NCBI GenBank assembly: GCA_023382595.1
Contig: JAHDWB010000001.1
Location: forward strand, 1,550,001-1,614,000
DNA from: Anaerolineales bacterium
GTDB lineage: Bacteria > Chloroflexota > Anaerolineae > Anaerolineales > Villigracilaceae
Length of the DNA: 64,000 nt
Direction: 5' to 3'
Shown here: piece by piece, positions 25,928 to 34,626 of the stretch
Position numbering within the stretch: position 1 is the stretch's first letter
Layout of the letters: every line of letters begins with the position of its first letter
Position numbers and translations under genes: made by a program
Notes under the pieces: model-generated
The model's input: only the letters and a program-made list of their open reading frames with translations
The model's database searches: none
Told to the model about the DNA's origin: nothing

Positions 25928-28300
25928 ATGCCCTTATTGTGGATCTCCCTGTCATTCCTTGCGGGAATTATTTTGGCGCGCGGAGTCTTTCTTTCAACCT
26001 GGACATGGCTCCTGCTTGCTGCGCTCGCTCTATTTCTTTCTCTTCTTCTCCGCCGTCTGCTCTCGCCCGAATTACGGATTGCGAATTACACGTTTCCACT
26101 TTCCACTTTCCACTTTCTACTTCCCGCTTTTCTCCTTCTCGGCTCCGCCTACTACCAATTCCGCCAGCCAGCCATTGATGCCTTCCACATCGCTTTTTAC
26201 AACGACCGCGAATATGACCTTCTAATCACGGGGCATCTCACCCGCCTGCCCGATTACCGCGATCGATATACCAACCTCCGCATTGAAGTTGAAGCGGTGG
26301 ATACGGGGAACGGCGATATGCCCGCCTCGGGTTTGATGCTTGTGCGCGTCCAGCCGAACCAGACCTACGAATACGGCGAACGCATCCGCCTGCGCGGACA
26401 GTTGAAGACTCCGCCCGAAAGCGAAGAATTCTCCTACCGTGATTACCTCGCGCGCTTCGGCATCCACTCGTACATGACTCAAGCCGAAGTGACGCGCCTG
26501 CCGGGCACGGGCGGGAATCCCATTTTTACACAGACCTACAAATTCAAAACGAAACTACTCGAAAACACCTATCGCCTCTTCCCCGACCCCGAAGCGTCAC
26601 TGCTGGCGGGCATCCTGCTCGGCGTGCAGACCGGACTTTCCGCAAAACTGCAACAGGCATTCAAGGATACCGGCACGGCGCACATCATCGCCATCTCTGG
26701 TTTTAACATCGCCATCATTGCAGGGATGTTCTTTTCCATTTTCAAGAACATCTTCGGTGAACGAATCGGCGCAGTTCTTGCCGTGGTTGGAATTTTCTTC
26801 TACGCCTTTCTCGTCGGCGGTGACGCAGCGGTCATGCGCGCGGCGTTCATGGGAAGCGTCTCGTTATTCGCGCGGCAGGTTGGCAGGCGCAACGACGGCA
26901 TGAACGCGCTTATGGCAGTCGCTTTGCTGATGGCACTCATCAATCCGCTCGTGCTGTGGGATGTCAGTTTTCAACTCTCGTTCTTCGCCACGCTCGGTCT
27001 GATCCTGTATTCCGAACCGTTCTCGAACTTCACCAACCGCATCATCGAACGCATCATCAAGGAAGATACAAGTACAATTGCGCGTATCATCAACGAGAAC
27101 GTCACGCTCACCTTTGCCGCGCAATTGACCACCATCCCGATCATGGCATATCACTTCAAACGCATCTCGCTCATTTCATTCATCGCCAACCCGTTCATCC
27201 TGCCGGTCCAACCGCCGGTGATGATCGTCAGCGGGCTGGCGTTGCTGGTCAGTGTCGTGTTCTATCCGCTCGGGCAACTCATCGCGTGGATCGCCTGGCC
27301 CTTCTCTGCCTACTCCATCCGCGTGGTGGAATTATTCGACCGAGTGCCGCACGGCGTGATCGTGCTTGGGGATTCTTCGATCTGGTTCGTGATTTTGTTT
27401 TTTGCCCCGCTTCTTGCTGTGACGTTTGGCTGGTCAAACATCCAAGCCTGGTTCCAGCGGACGGCGGGTGCGCTCCGCGCCGTGGCGCTGACCTCCACAT
27501 TCGTCCTGACGTTCATCTGCATGATCCTGTTCTGGCGCGCCTCCGCCACGGCTGGCGACGGTCAATTTCACATTACCTTCCTCGAAGTCGGCTCGGCGGA
27601 TGCGGTGCTGATCCAAACACCTGAAGGACGCAACATCCTCATCAACGGCGGTGCGAGCGTGACCGGGCTCTCGGATGAACTCGGCAGGCGGCTTCCGTTC
27701 TTCTCGCGCAAACTGGATTGGCTCATTATCGCCTCCACGCAGGAGAGTCAACTGGCGGCGTTGCCGCGTGTGGTGGAGATCTATCCGCCTGATAATGTGC
27801 TGTGGAGCGGTAACACGCAGGCTTCTTTCTCCGCGCAGAGATTGGATGAATTCTTTGCGCTGAATGATATTCCCGTCATCCGCGCGGAAGCGGGACAAAG
27901 GCTCGAGTTGGGAGAAAATTCCTTTATCGAGATTCAGGCGGCAGGTCCAAGAGGAAGCGTGGTTCTCATCCAGTATGGAAGTTTCCGTGCGCTGCTTCCC
28001 ATCGGTCTGAGCGAGGGGATGCTCGAATCGCTCGAGTTTGGCAACGTCGTTGGCGATGTGGATGTACTGTTGTTGTCCGAGTCAGGCTATGCGCCGACAA
28101 ATCCCCCTGATCTATTTCAGAATATGACGCCGCAGCTTGTGGTGTTGAGCGTGGCGGCGGGCGACCCGAACGGATTGCCGTCGCAGGATGTGTTGGAATG
28201 GCTGGATGGATTCTCCCTGCTGCGGACCGACCGCAACGGCTGGATCAATATCAGCACGGATGGAACCCGGATGCACGTGAGCGTGGAGCGCGGTGAATAG
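25928..28300 (+). CDS. comEC: ComEC/Rec2 DNA-uptake channel, degenerate C-terminal domain
   Basis: 790 aa. N-terminal membrane/OB segment (DUF4131, ~1-190), the Competence channel domain (~215-490; GTAHIIAISGFNIAIIAG near 236), then a metallo-beta-lactamase-like C-terminal domain beginning ITFLEVGSADAVLIQTPEG. The usual metal-binding SHxHxDH of that domain is replaced by ASTQESQLAAL, so nuclease activity is unlikely. Residues ~50-65 (IANYTFPLSTFHFLL) are encoded by a heptameric repeat tract. No ribosome binding site; a -10 lies 6 nt upstream. Role: passage of transforming DNA across the inner membrane. Confidence 0.88.
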   Translation: MPLLWISLSFLAGIILARGVFLSTWTWLLLAALALFLSLLLRRLLSPELRIANYTFPLSTFHFLLPAFLLLGSAYYQFRQPAIDAFHIAFYNDREYDLLITGHLTRLPDYRDRYTNLRIEVEAVDTGNGDMPASGLMLVRVQPNQTYEYGERIRLRGQLKTPPESEEFSYRDYLARFGIHSYMTQAEVTRLPGTGGNPIFTQTYKFKTKLLENTYRLFPDPEASLLAGILLGVQTGLSAKLQQAFKDTGTAHIIAISGFNIAIIAGMFFSIFKNIFGERIGAVLAVVGIFFYAFLVGGDAAVMRAAFMGSVSLFARQVGRRNDGMNALMAVALLMALINPLVLWDVSFQLSFFATLGLILYSEPFSNFTNRIIERIIKEDTSTIARIINENVTLTFAAQLTTIPIMAYHFKRISLISFIANPFILPVQPPVMIVSGLALLVSVVFYPLGQLIAWIAWPFSAYSIRVVELFDRVPHGVIVLGDSSIWFVILFFAPLLAVTFGWSNIQAWFQRTAGALRAVALTSTFVLTFICMILFWRASATAGDGQFHITFLEVGSADAVLIQTPEGRNILINGGASVTGLSDELGRRLPFFSRKLDWLIIASTQESQLAALPRVVEIYPPDNVLWSGNTQASFSAQRLDEFFALNDIPVIRAEAGQRLELGENSFIEIQAAGPRGSVVLIQYGSFRALLPIGLSEGMLESLEFGNVVGDVDVLLLSESGYAPTNPPDLFQNMTPQLVVLSVAAGDPNGLPSQDVLEWLDGFSLLRTDRNGWINISTDGTRMHVSVERGE
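26071..26123. repeat. TTTCCAC heptamer repeat inside comEC
   Basis: TTTCCAC units occur three and a half times at 26093-26117, preceded by ATTACGGATTGCGAATTAC. The reverse complement (GAAAGTG units) also occurs in mutS2 at 47547-47565, and A/T-rich text similar to the first part lies at 59735-59765. In comEC it encodes YTFPLSTFHFLLP. Confidence 0.55.
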
Positions 28301-28317
28301 CGGCAGTTTTCTTGATG

Positions 28318-28323
28318 TATAAT
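28318..28323 (+). promoter_or_regulatory. TATAAT -10 candidate for the STAS gene pair
   Basis: TATAAT 43 bp before the first STAS start codon, after the comEC stop. Confidence 0.45.
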
Positions 28324-28366
28324 GCGACATTATTCTCGATGGGCTGTTTTGGACGGAGGTGTGCGA

Positions 28367-28759
28367 ATGACGGAAATGCTCAAGATCACAAAGACCGGTG
28401 GACCCGTACCTGTTTTGCACTTTGCGGGTGCGATCGATTCACAAACTGAAAAGTTTGCCATAGAAAGCGCACAGTCTGTAAAGGATGCCGGTGCGCGTTC
28501 TTTGTTAATTGACCTGAGCGGCGTGGAGATGGTGACAAGCGCAGGTTTGCGTGCTTTGCATGTCATCTATAAGATGTTTACGCCCGATGACGAAGTGCAG
28601 ACATGGAATGTCGATCACGCGCATGAGACGTTTAAATCGCCGTATCTCAAGCTTGCGCAGCCATCGCCGCAGGTACATTATGTATTGAGTATTGCAGGTT
28701 TTTTGCAAAATATCCAGATTTACCCGACCGTGCAGGAAGCTCTTGGCTCGTTTTCGTAG
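28367..28759 (+). CDS. STAS-domain protein (anti-sigma factor antagonist type) 1
   Basis: A 130-aa single STAS domain: FAGAIDSQTEKF, LLIDLSGVEMVTSAGLRALHVIY, with the phosphorylatable Ser in TSAGLR near residue 58. Such proteins are normally switched by anti-sigma kinases and phosphatases. The start ATG 28367 has GGAGG 8 nt upstream. No sigma factor or anti-sigma kinase is adjacent, so its partner is unknown. A second STAS gene lies 32 bp downstream. Confidence 0.82.
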   Translation: MTEMLKITKTGGPVPVLHFAGAIDSQTEKFAIESAQSVKDAGARSLLIDLSGVEMVTSAGLRALHVIYKMFTPDDEVQTWNVDHAHETFKSPYLKLAQPSPQVHYVLSIAGFLQNIQIYPTVQEALGSFS

Positions 28760-28791
28760 GTGACAAACCCATTCGTCAGAACGGAGGAGAT

Positions 28792-29166
28792 ATGGATACC
28801 GCATTAAGGATCGACAAAGAACAGGTGCAGGGAAATGTGCCTGTCACTGTGTTCCATTTGCACGGCTGGTTGGATGCGCAGGGTGAATCGGCGTTGCTTG
28901 CTTCGGCGCGTGATGCATATGATGAAGGTGCGCGGTTCCTGCTCCTTGACCTTGCCGGAGTGGATACGCTGACCAGCGCGGGCATGCGTGCGATGCAGAA
29001 GGTGTATAAGATATTCAATTCCGAAGGCAGTGATGCAAATTCGATGCGTGTCAAGCTGTGTAATGCGCCGCCGCAGGTCTATCACGTATTGGGGATCACG
29101 GGGTTTCTGCAGAACATCCCCAATTACGAGACCCGGGAAGCTGCGATAAGTTCGTTCAAGGAATAG
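28792..29166 (+). CDS. STAS-domain protein (anti-sigma factor antagonist type) 2
   Basis: A 124-aa paralogue of the preceding gene (HGWLDAQGESALL, LLLDLAGVDTLTSAGMRAMQKVYKIF, shared tail on GFLQNIPNYET). GGAGG precedes the ATG. The pair probably arose by tandem duplication and may form a switch or heterodimer. Ends in a short hairpin. Confidence 0.82.
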   Translation: MDTALRIDKEQVQGNVPVTVFHLHGWLDAQGESALLASARDAYDEGARFLLLDLAGVDTLTSAGMRAMQKVYKIFNSEGSDANSMRVKLCNAPPQVYHVLGITGFLQNIPNYETREAAISSFKE

Positions 29167-29188
29167 AGCGTCTTCTCATGATGGAAAT

Positions 29189-29208
29189 GCTCCCCAATGA
29201 TGGGGAGC
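29189..29208 (+). terminator. Weak terminator after the STAS pair
   Basis: GCTCCCC and GGGGAGC arms followed by GTTTCCTATT; the T-run is interrupted. Confidence 0.5.
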
Positions 29209-29260
29209 GTTTCCTATTAATCCTGCCCAGTGATTTCCTAAGCCGCTTATCATCTTTTCA

Positions 29261-29280
29261 TAAGGAAGTTTCCTTAGAAT
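29261..29280 (+). promoter_or_regulatory. Dyad overlapping the -10 of msrP
   Basis: TAAGGAA-GT-TTCCTTA (29261-29276) overlaps TAGAAT (29275-29280), 41 bp before the msrP start; a further half-site-like TTTCCTAAG lies at ~29234. It could be an operator for an unidentified regulator. Confidence 0.45.
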
Positions 29281-29320
29281 TGGAGCGTCTTTGTCCTAAA
29301 GATGTGTTCAGGAGAGACCT

Positions 29321-30274
29321 ATGAGCAACCCACTAAAATCCGTTCCTGTTCGTTCCTACGAGATCACGCCCAAGGATGTCTACCTCTCGCGGCGGGATTT
29401 TATCAAAGCTGCCGGCGTGATCGCCGGGAGCGCGGTACTTGCCGCCTGCGCTCCGTCCGCTGTGGATGTGGCTGGCGTGCCCGATCTTCCAGCGGTTCCG
29501 GTCAAGACCGATGAATTCGGCGATCCCGCCAACGCCTTCAAGGATATTACCAACTACAACAATTATTACGAATTCAGCACCAACAAGGAAGCGGTGGTGC
29601 CTCTTTCCAAGGACTTCACCACATCCCCGTGGACGGTGGAAGTGTATGGACTGGTCAACAAGCCGAAGACCTTCGGAGTCGAAGACCTGCTGAGCATGTT
29701 CCCGCAAGAGGAACGCATCTATCGTCTGCGCTGTGTGGAAGCGTGGAGCATGATCATCCCGTGGAATGGCTTCCCGCTTGCCAGTCTGCTCAAGCTGGTC
29801 GAGCCGACCTCCGACGCAAAATATGTGCGTTTTGAAACGGTATACCGCCCCGAAGAAATGAAGGGACAAGGCAGCCCGTTCTATCCCTGGCCCTATCAGG
29901 AAGGCTTGCGCCTCGACGAAGCCATGAACGACCTGACCATCCTGTCCACCGGCATCTACGGCGAAACCATCCTCCCGCAGAACGGAGCGCCCATCCGCCT
30001 CGTCGTCCCGTGGAAGTACGGATTCAAGTCCATCAAGTCCATCGTCAAGATCGAACTGACAACGGAACGTCCCGCCACGCTCTGGTCAACCGTCACGCCG
30101 CGCGAGTACGGTTTTTACGCCAACGTCAACCCCGAAGTGGATCATCCGCGCTGGTCGCAGGCATCCGAACGCCGCATCGGCGAACTCAGCCGCCGCCCAA
30201 CCCTAATGTTCAATGGATATGGAGAACAGGTCGCCAGCCTTTACAAGGACATGGATCTGAGGCTGTACTTCTAG
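29321..30274 (+). CDS. msrP: Protein-methionine-sulfoxide reductase catalytic subunit MsrP
   Basis: A 317-aa molybdopterin protein that repairs oxidised methionines of envelope proteins. The N-terminus has a twin-arginine signal ([10 protein letters not shown]) followed by a lipobox-like LAAC at ~47, so it may be exported folded and lipid-anchored. The Mo-ligand cysteine is in [11 protein letters not shown], and the pterin-binding [11 protein letters not shown] and TTERPATLW segments are conserved. GGAG precedes the ATG. It is followed after 2 bp by its membrane partner. Confidence 0.93.
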   Translation: MSNPLKSVPVRSYEITPKDVYLSRRDFIKAAGVIAGSAVLAACAPSAVDVAGVPDLPAVPVKTDEFGDPANAFKDITNYNNYYEFSTNKEAVVPLSKDFTTSPWTVEVYGLVNKPKTFGVEDLLSMFPQEERIYRLRCVEAWSMIIPWNGFPLASLLKLVEPTSDAKYVRFETVYRPEEMKGQGSPFYPWPYQEGLRLDEAMNDLTILSTGIYGETILPQNGAPIRLVVPWKYGFKSIKSIVKIELTTERPATLWSTVTPREYGFYANVNPEVDHPRWSQASERRIGELSRRPTLMFNGYGEQVASLYKDMDLRLYF

Positions 30275-30276
30275 GT

Positions 30277-30957
30277 ATGAAATTTTTCACGCGCTATACC
30301 CCGCTTCAGATCGCCATTCATATATATGCCTGGTCGGCATTGGTGTGGATCATCATCCAAATGCTGACCGGCACATTCTCCATCAACCCGATCCAGGAAC
30401 TCGAACAGCGCACCGGGCGTCACGCCATTACCCTGCTGATGCTCTCCCTGCTTTGTACGCCGGTCAACACCATCTTCAAATGGACCGAACCGCTCAAACG
30501 CCGCCGCACGCTTGGTTTATACGCCTTTCTCTACGCCACCATTCACGTCATCATCTTCGTAGACCTCGACTATGGTCTCGCGTGGAGTCAGATCGCCCAG
30601 ACCGTTTTACAGAAGCCGTACATTCTTGTTGGCGTCATCGTTTTCCTTATGCTTATGCCGCTGGCGTTCACATCCTTCGACATCTGGAAGGTCCGCCTCG
30701 GCAAAAACTGGAAACGCCTGCATCGCATCGTCTACCTGATCGCCCCGCTTGCCGTCCTGCATTATGCCTGGAGCAAAAAAGGCGATCTCTTTTCACTGTC
30801 AGGCGACATCGTCCGCCCGTTGATCTATGGACTCATCCTCGCCATTTTTCTCATCCTTCGGATCCCCGCAGTGAGAAGAGCCATCGCATCCATCCCGACC
30901 CGCAGCCTGCTTCCACCCTCCAAAAAGGAAGCCCAGCCCAAAGTGGATGCTCCTTAA
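30277..30957 (+). CDS. msrQ: MsrQ haem-binding membrane subunit
   Basis: A 226-aa ferric-reductase-like protein with about six transmembrane helices that passes electrons from the quinone pool or flavin to MsrP. Helix His residues are seen in LYAFLYATIHVIIF and RLHRIVYLIAPLAVLHYAW. The start is the ATG two bases after the msrP stop; translation is likely coupled. Confidence 0.9.
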   Translation: MKFFTRYTPLQIAIHIYAWSALVWIIIQMLTGTFSINPIQELEQRTGRHAITLLMLSLLCTPVNTIFKWTEPLKRRRTLGLYAFLYATIHVIIFVDLDYGLAWSQIAQTVLQKPYILVGVIVFLMLMPLAFTSFDIWKVRLGKNWKRLHRIVYLIAPLAVLHYAWSKKGDLFSLSGDIVRPLIYGLILAIFLILRIPAVRRAIASIPTRSLLPPSKKEAQPKVDAP

Positions 30958-31018
30958 TATGGAAAATGCGGCGTTTCCATAAACCAACGCCGCATTCTTG
31001 TGATGGATGCCGAATCCG

Positions 31019-31246
31019 CTAAAATATTCCGCGCAGCAACAGCAACAGTCCGATGATCGCCAGCGGAACGCCGATGATCGCCCCGATGATCGTCAGGCTG
31101 ACAAGTACACCGGCAAGGATCAACAGAATGCCCAGCACCATTGCCACGAAACGCCCTGTCATCTCCACGATGACCGCCAGCAGTTTCCAGATCGCTGCGA
31201 AGGGCCACAGATACCAGGGAATTCGACCAGTTGATTGATTTGTCAT
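31019..31246 (-). CDS. Small two-helix membrane protein
   Basis: 75 aa with two hydrophobic segments (~15-35 and ~38-70), the second ending LLLLLRGIF. The start ATG 31246 follows GGAGGT by 4 nt; an ATG 27 nt upstream is in frame but would bury the ribosome binding site. Function unknown. Confidence 0.6.
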   Translation of the reverse strand: MTNQSTGRIPWYLWPFAAIWKLLAVIVEMTGRFVAMVLGILLILAGVLVSLTIIGAIIGVPLAIIGLLLLLRGIF

Positions 31247-31324
31247 AGCGACCTCCATGTTTTTTATACGCAATTCTCATCGAATCGTTGCTTAAGTATT
31301 CCTGCATAAATCCCATAGAAAGGC

Positions 31325-31330
31325 TATAAT
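31325..31330 (+). promoter_or_regulatory. TATAAT -10 box upstream of the DsbA-like gene
   Basis: TATAAT ends 10 nt before ATG 31341, leaving room for a leader of only a few bases and no ribosome binding site. Confidence 0.5.
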
Positions 31331-31340
31331 TCCACCCACT

Positions 31341-32159
31341 ATGCCAACCAGAACAAAAAAGACAACAGCTACAGAACCAAAACTTCGTAAATCCGCCGAT
31401 ATTGAGCCCGTCTTTGTCGAAGACGAGGTCAACGATGCGCCGGATGCGGAAGAGTTCATCACGTTCAAGCGCACCCACTTTTACTCGGCGCTTGTTGTGC
31501 TTGCCTTCGGCGTCGGACTTTTGCTCGGTTACGTCCTGTGGGGGCGCGGGGGGACGACCACCGCCGCAGCGCCGAACCAACCCTCCGGTCCGGTGGTGGA
31601 AGCGCCTGTGGACGAACAGCCGCAATACATCCGCTACGATATCCCGACCGAAGGTTTCCCCAGCCGCGGACCGGAAAATGCGCCGATCACGATCGTTGAG
31701 TTCAGCGATTTCGAGTGCCCGTTCTGCCGCCGCTTCTTCGAACAGACGTATGCGCCTTTATTGGAAGCGTACCCCGGGCAGATCCGTTTTGTGTACCGCA
31801 ACCTGCCGTTGACGTCCATTCATCCCAATGCCATGTCCGCTGCGGCGGCTTCGTTGTGCGCCCACGACCAGAACGCGTATTGGGATTATCACGATAAGTT
31901 GTTCGGCAGCGAGGTGTTGGGGCAGGATGTGTATATGCAGTATGCGACCGACCTGGGTTTGGATGTGGAGGAATTCACCGCCTGTTTGGAAAGCGGCAAG
32001 CACGAGGAGTTCATTCAGCAGGATATGGAGTTTGCCTTCAATCTTGGGATACAGTCCACGCCAACCTTTTTCATCAACGGGCTGGCGATCGTCGGCGCAC
32101 AGCCTCTTGTCAACTTCCAGCAGTTGATCGACCTGGAATTAGCCGGGGAGATCCCCTAG
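31341..32159 (+). CDS. Membrane-anchored DsbA-like thiol oxidoreductase
   Basis: A 272-aa protein with a charged N-terminus, one transmembrane helix (~48-70), a Pro/Ala linker and a Thioredoxin_4 domain (~95-270). The active site is FECPFCRRFFEQ and the cis-Pro loop STPTFFING. It should form or shuffle disulfides outside the membrane. Extra cysteines (SLCAHDQN, FTACLES) are family-typical. No DsbB/VKOR-like partner is adjacent. Confidence 0.88.
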   Translation: MPTRTKKTTATEPKLRKSADIEPVFVEDEVNDAPDAEEFITFKRTHFYSALVVLAFGVGLLLGYVLWGRGGTTTAAAPNQPSGPVVEAPVDEQPQYIRYDIPTEGFPSRGPENAPITIVEFSDFECPFCRRFFEQTYAPLLEAYPGQIRFVYRNLPLTSIHPNAMSAAAASLCAHDQNAYWDYHDKLFGSEVLGQDVYMQYATDLGLDVEEFTACLESGKHEEFIQQDMEFAFNLGIQSTPTFFINGLAIVGAQPLVNFQQLIDLELAGEIP

Positions 32160-32172
32160 AAAAATATGCCGG

Positions 32173-32200
32173 CGGGCGGATGAGAATCCGCCCGTTTTTT
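32173..32200 (+). terminator. Intrinsic terminator after the DsbA-like gene
   Basis: CGGGCGGA and TCCGCCCG arms followed by TTTTTTCTT. Confidence 0.85.
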
Positions 32201-32263
32201 CTTAAAACTCCGCGCGTTTTTCCGCCCGGGTGGTATGATGGAAAAAAACTCCGAGGGTAGATC

Positions 32264-32929
32264 ATGAAAAAATTCATCGCCATTGCAGGCAATATCGGTG
32301 TCGGAAAATCCACGCTTGTAAAAAAACTATGCGACCAACTGGACTGGGATCCGTTCTACGAACCGGTGACCGAAAATCCTTATCTTGCGGATTTTTACAA
32401 GAATATGACCGCCTGGGCATTTCATTCCCAGGTCTTCTTTTTGACACACCGCCTGCGCTCGCACTTCAACCTGGCGCAGCATCCCAATTCCGTGGTGCAG
32501 GACCGCAGTGTGTATGAGGACGCGGAGATATTTGCCCACAATCTGTATCGCCAGGGGAATATGACAGACCGCGATTACCAAACCTATCGTGAACTGTATG
32601 AGACATCGGTGCAGTTCCTGCCTCCGCCCGATCTCGTCATTTACCTGCGCGCCTCGGTGGATACGCTGATGAACCGCATCAATCTGCGCGGACGCGACTA
32701 TGAGCGCCAGATCACGCCGGAATACCTGCAAAATCTGAATAATCTATACGAATCCTGGATCGAGAATTTCACGCTTTGCCCCGTGCTTGCCGTCCCTGCC
32801 GATGATCTGGATTATGTCGCGCACAACGGTCATTTACGGCTGATCGTTTCCAAAATTGACGATAAGTTGACAGGCAAGGAAGAGGTCGTTTTCGAGCCTG
32901 AGGAAATGGCAAGGGCGGCGGAAGATTAG
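32264..32929 (+). CDS. Deoxynucleoside kinase 1
   Basis: A 221-aa dNK/dGK-type kinase that phosphorylates salvaged deoxynucleosides. P-loop AGNIGVGKST at residues 7-16, the base-binding EPVTENPYLADFYKN, the DRSVYEDAEIFA motif and the lid arginines in NRINLRGRDYERQ are all present. A GAGGGTAG ribosome binding site and TATGAT box lie upstream. A second, diverged kinase is encoded at 35665-36300; such pairs often split dG/dA and dC/dA specificity. Confidence 0.9.
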   Translation: MKKFIAIAGNIGVGKSTLVKKLCDQLDWDPFYEPVTENPYLADFYKNMTAWAFHSQVFFLTHRLRSHFNLAQHPNSVVQDRSVYEDAEIFAHNLYRQGNMTDRDYQTYRELYETSVQFLPPPDLVIYLRASVDTLMNRINLRGRDYERQITPEYLQNLNNLYESWIENFTLCPVLAVPADDLDYVAHNGHLRLIVSKIDDKLTGKEEVVFEPEEMARAAED

Positions 32930-32950
32930 ACTGCTCGGTTGTGAGAAATA

Positions 32951-32990
32951 AGGAACGGGTTGCGGCATTTTATCGCAACCCGTTCCTTTT
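32951..32990. terminator. Bidirectional terminator between dNK and pyrB
   Basis: AGGAACGGGTTGCG and CGCAACCCGTTCCT arms (14 bp, perfect) then TTTT, between convergent genes. Confidence 0.85.
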
Positions 32991-33010
32991 ATGTCTGACT
33001 TGTTACTTAC

Positions 33011-33994
33011 TTATGCCTTTCCCAACACCATCGCCAGCAACGCCATTCTCACATACAAACCATATTCCATCTGCCTGAAATACGCCGCGCGGGGATCGTC
33101 GTCGAAGTCCATGCTGATCTCGGTGACGCGCGGGAGCGGGTGCATGACGATCATCTCCTGCTTGGCTACTTTCATGATTTCGGGGTCGATCACGTACGCA
33201 CTCTTGACCTTTTCATAATCGGCGGGGTCTTCGAAGCGCTCCTTTTGCACGCGCGTGACATACAGCACGTCGGTTTCGGGGAGCACGTCAGCGAGCGTGC
33301 TGAACTCCGCCTGCGGAATGCCCTTCGCGCTGACCTCGTCCATCACTTCCTTCGGCATCTTCAAAATATCGGGCGAAACATAATTGATCTTGACCTTGAA
33401 CATCGAAAGCAGACGCGCCAGCGAATGGACGGTACGTCCGTATTTTAGATCGCCGAGCATGGTCACGGTCATGCCATCCACCTGCCCCGCGCCGAGTTCC
33501 TCGAAGATCGTGAACGTATCAAGCAATGCCTGCGTGGGATGTTCGCCCGTGCCGTCGCCCGCGTTGATGACAGGTTTGCGCGCCGCCTTCGCCGCGATCG
33601 CCGCCGACCCCATTTCGGGATGCCGCAGCACGATCACATCGGCATAACACTCGAGCGTGCGCACTGTATCCGAAAGGCTCTCGCCCTTTGTCACCGACGA
33701 ATACTTCACCTCGTTGATCGGGATGACGCTCCCGCCGAGCCGTTCCATCGCGGCGGTGAACGACGATGACGTGCGCGTGGACGGTTCATAGAACAGGTTC
33801 GCCAGAATTTTCCCTTTCAGCAGGTCGAACGTCCCGACGCGCTCAACCATGCCGCGCATCTCATGCGCCACACCGAAGATGTATTCCAGGTCGGCGCGGC
33901 TGAACTGCTTGACGGATATGATGTCCTTGCCATACCACGCGGCGTGCTTGTTCTCGCCAAACGGCAGGTAGGGGGATTGGGGGTCTGTGGGCAT
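33011..33994 (-). CDS. pyrB: Aspartate carbamoyltransferase catalytic subunit
   Basis: A 327-aa enzyme of pyrimidine synthesis. Carbamoyl-phosphate motif [12 protein letters not shown] near residues 67-78, the loop [20 protein letters not shown], and the C-terminal [10 protein letters not shown] identify it as ATCase and not OTCase. AAAGGAG lies 6 nt before the ATG. No regulatory subunit or other pyr gene is adjacent. Confidence 0.93.
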   Translation of the reverse strand: MPTDPQSPYLPFGENKHAAWYGKDIISVKQFSRADLEYIFGVAHEMRGMVERVGTFDLLKGKILANLFYEPSTRTSSSFTAAMERLGGSVIPINEVKYSSVTKGESLSDTVRTLECYADVIVLRHPEMGSAAIAAKAARKPVINAGDGTGEHPTQALLDTFTIFEELGAGQVDGMTVTMLGDLKYGRTVHSLARLLSMFKVKINYVSPDILKMPKEVMDEVSAKGIPQAEFSTLADVLPETDVLYVTRVQKERFEDPADYEKVKSAYVIDPEIMKVAKQEMIVMHPLPRVTEISMDFDDDPRAAYFRQMEYGLYVRMALLAMVLGKA

Positions 33995-34017
33995 GTTTAC
34001 TCCTTTAGTTGGTCTTC

Positions 34018-34052
34018 TGTCATTGCGAGCCGCGAAGTGGCTCGCAATGACA
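34018..34052. repeat. TCATTGCGAGC hairpin repeat
   Basis: Perfect 14-bp arms TGTCATTGCGAGCC and GGCTCGCAATGACA around a 7-nt loop. The wording is of a dispersed TCATTGCGAG-type repeat known from many unrelated bacterial genomes. Confidence 0.8.
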
Positions 34053-34056
34053 TTGG

Positions 34057-34392
34057 TTACGTAAAAATATGATTCGCCAGCGGAATGACATTGATCAGCG
34101 GCTCTTCGTAGGGATGCACACGCTTGATCACTTCAATCGCATCCTTCACCAATTCGCGCCTGCAATTGACTTCGAGCTTGTACTCCGTGGTCACTTTGAT
34201 CTCACCAACCTTGCCATCGAACGGGTTGGCTCCCTCCAACGGACGGAAATAACCTGTCACCTGCGAGATGGCAACACAATGGTCATAATTTCCGATCACG
34301 CCCACACCGATCTTTGCCAGTTCGTCACGGATGGTCAGGGCATATTCCTGCGGGGTGAATATTTCCAGTTTTACGTCAGTAAAGTTGTTCAT
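34057..34392 (-). CDS. NIF3/YqfO-insert-like small protein
   Basis: 111 aa matching the PII/CutA-like domain that is inserted in YqfO/NIF3 proteins and also occurs alone: [15 protein letters not shown] near 30-44, [18 protein letters not shown] near 47-64, and [14 protein letters not shown] near the C-terminus. Likely binds metal or forms oligomers; molecular function unproven. GGAGAG precedes the ATG. Confidence 0.75.
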   Translation of the reverse strand: MNNFTDVKLEIFTPQEYALTIRDELAKIGVGVIGNYDHCVAISQVTGYFRPLEGANPFDGKVGEIKVTTEYKLEVNCRRELVKDAIEVIKRVHPYEEPLINVIPLANHIFT

Positions 34393-34412
34393 GAGTTCTC
34401 TCCAACGGTTCT

Positions 34413-34484
34413 GGTAGGGCAGGTTTGTAACCCGCCGTGTCGCATGATTTTTAGAAATGTGTCAGGCTAAAAGCCTGACCTACA
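34413..34484. repeat. GTAGGGCAGG and GTCAGGCT hairpin repeats
   Basis: GTAGGGCAGGTTTGTAACC at the left and a GTCAGGCT-AAA-AGCCTGAC hairpin ending in CTAC at 34461-34483. Together they make a composite of the GTAGG...CCTAC family upstream of the NIF3-like gene. Confidence 0.55.
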
Positions 34485-34495
34485 GGAGTATTAAG

Positions 34496-34526
34496 AAAAA
34501 GCCTGACAATTACTGTCAGGCTTTTT
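34496..34526. terminator. Terminator-like hairpin AAGCCTGACA/TGTCAGGCTT
   Basis: AAAAAGCCTGACA and TGTCAGGCTTTTT arms, 13 bp, with A- and T-tracts on both sides; able to end transcription of the nucleotidyltransferase operon on the minus strand. Its stem repeats the GTCAGGC stem just to the left. Confidence 0.75.
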
Positions 34527-34626
34527 GAGAACGAAAGTTGAAAAGAAAAAGTATGTCTACGCGGGACTTGTAGAGCAATCGGAGCAGGGGATTTCCTCGG
34601 AACATCGGCGCTGATTATACCCGCAT

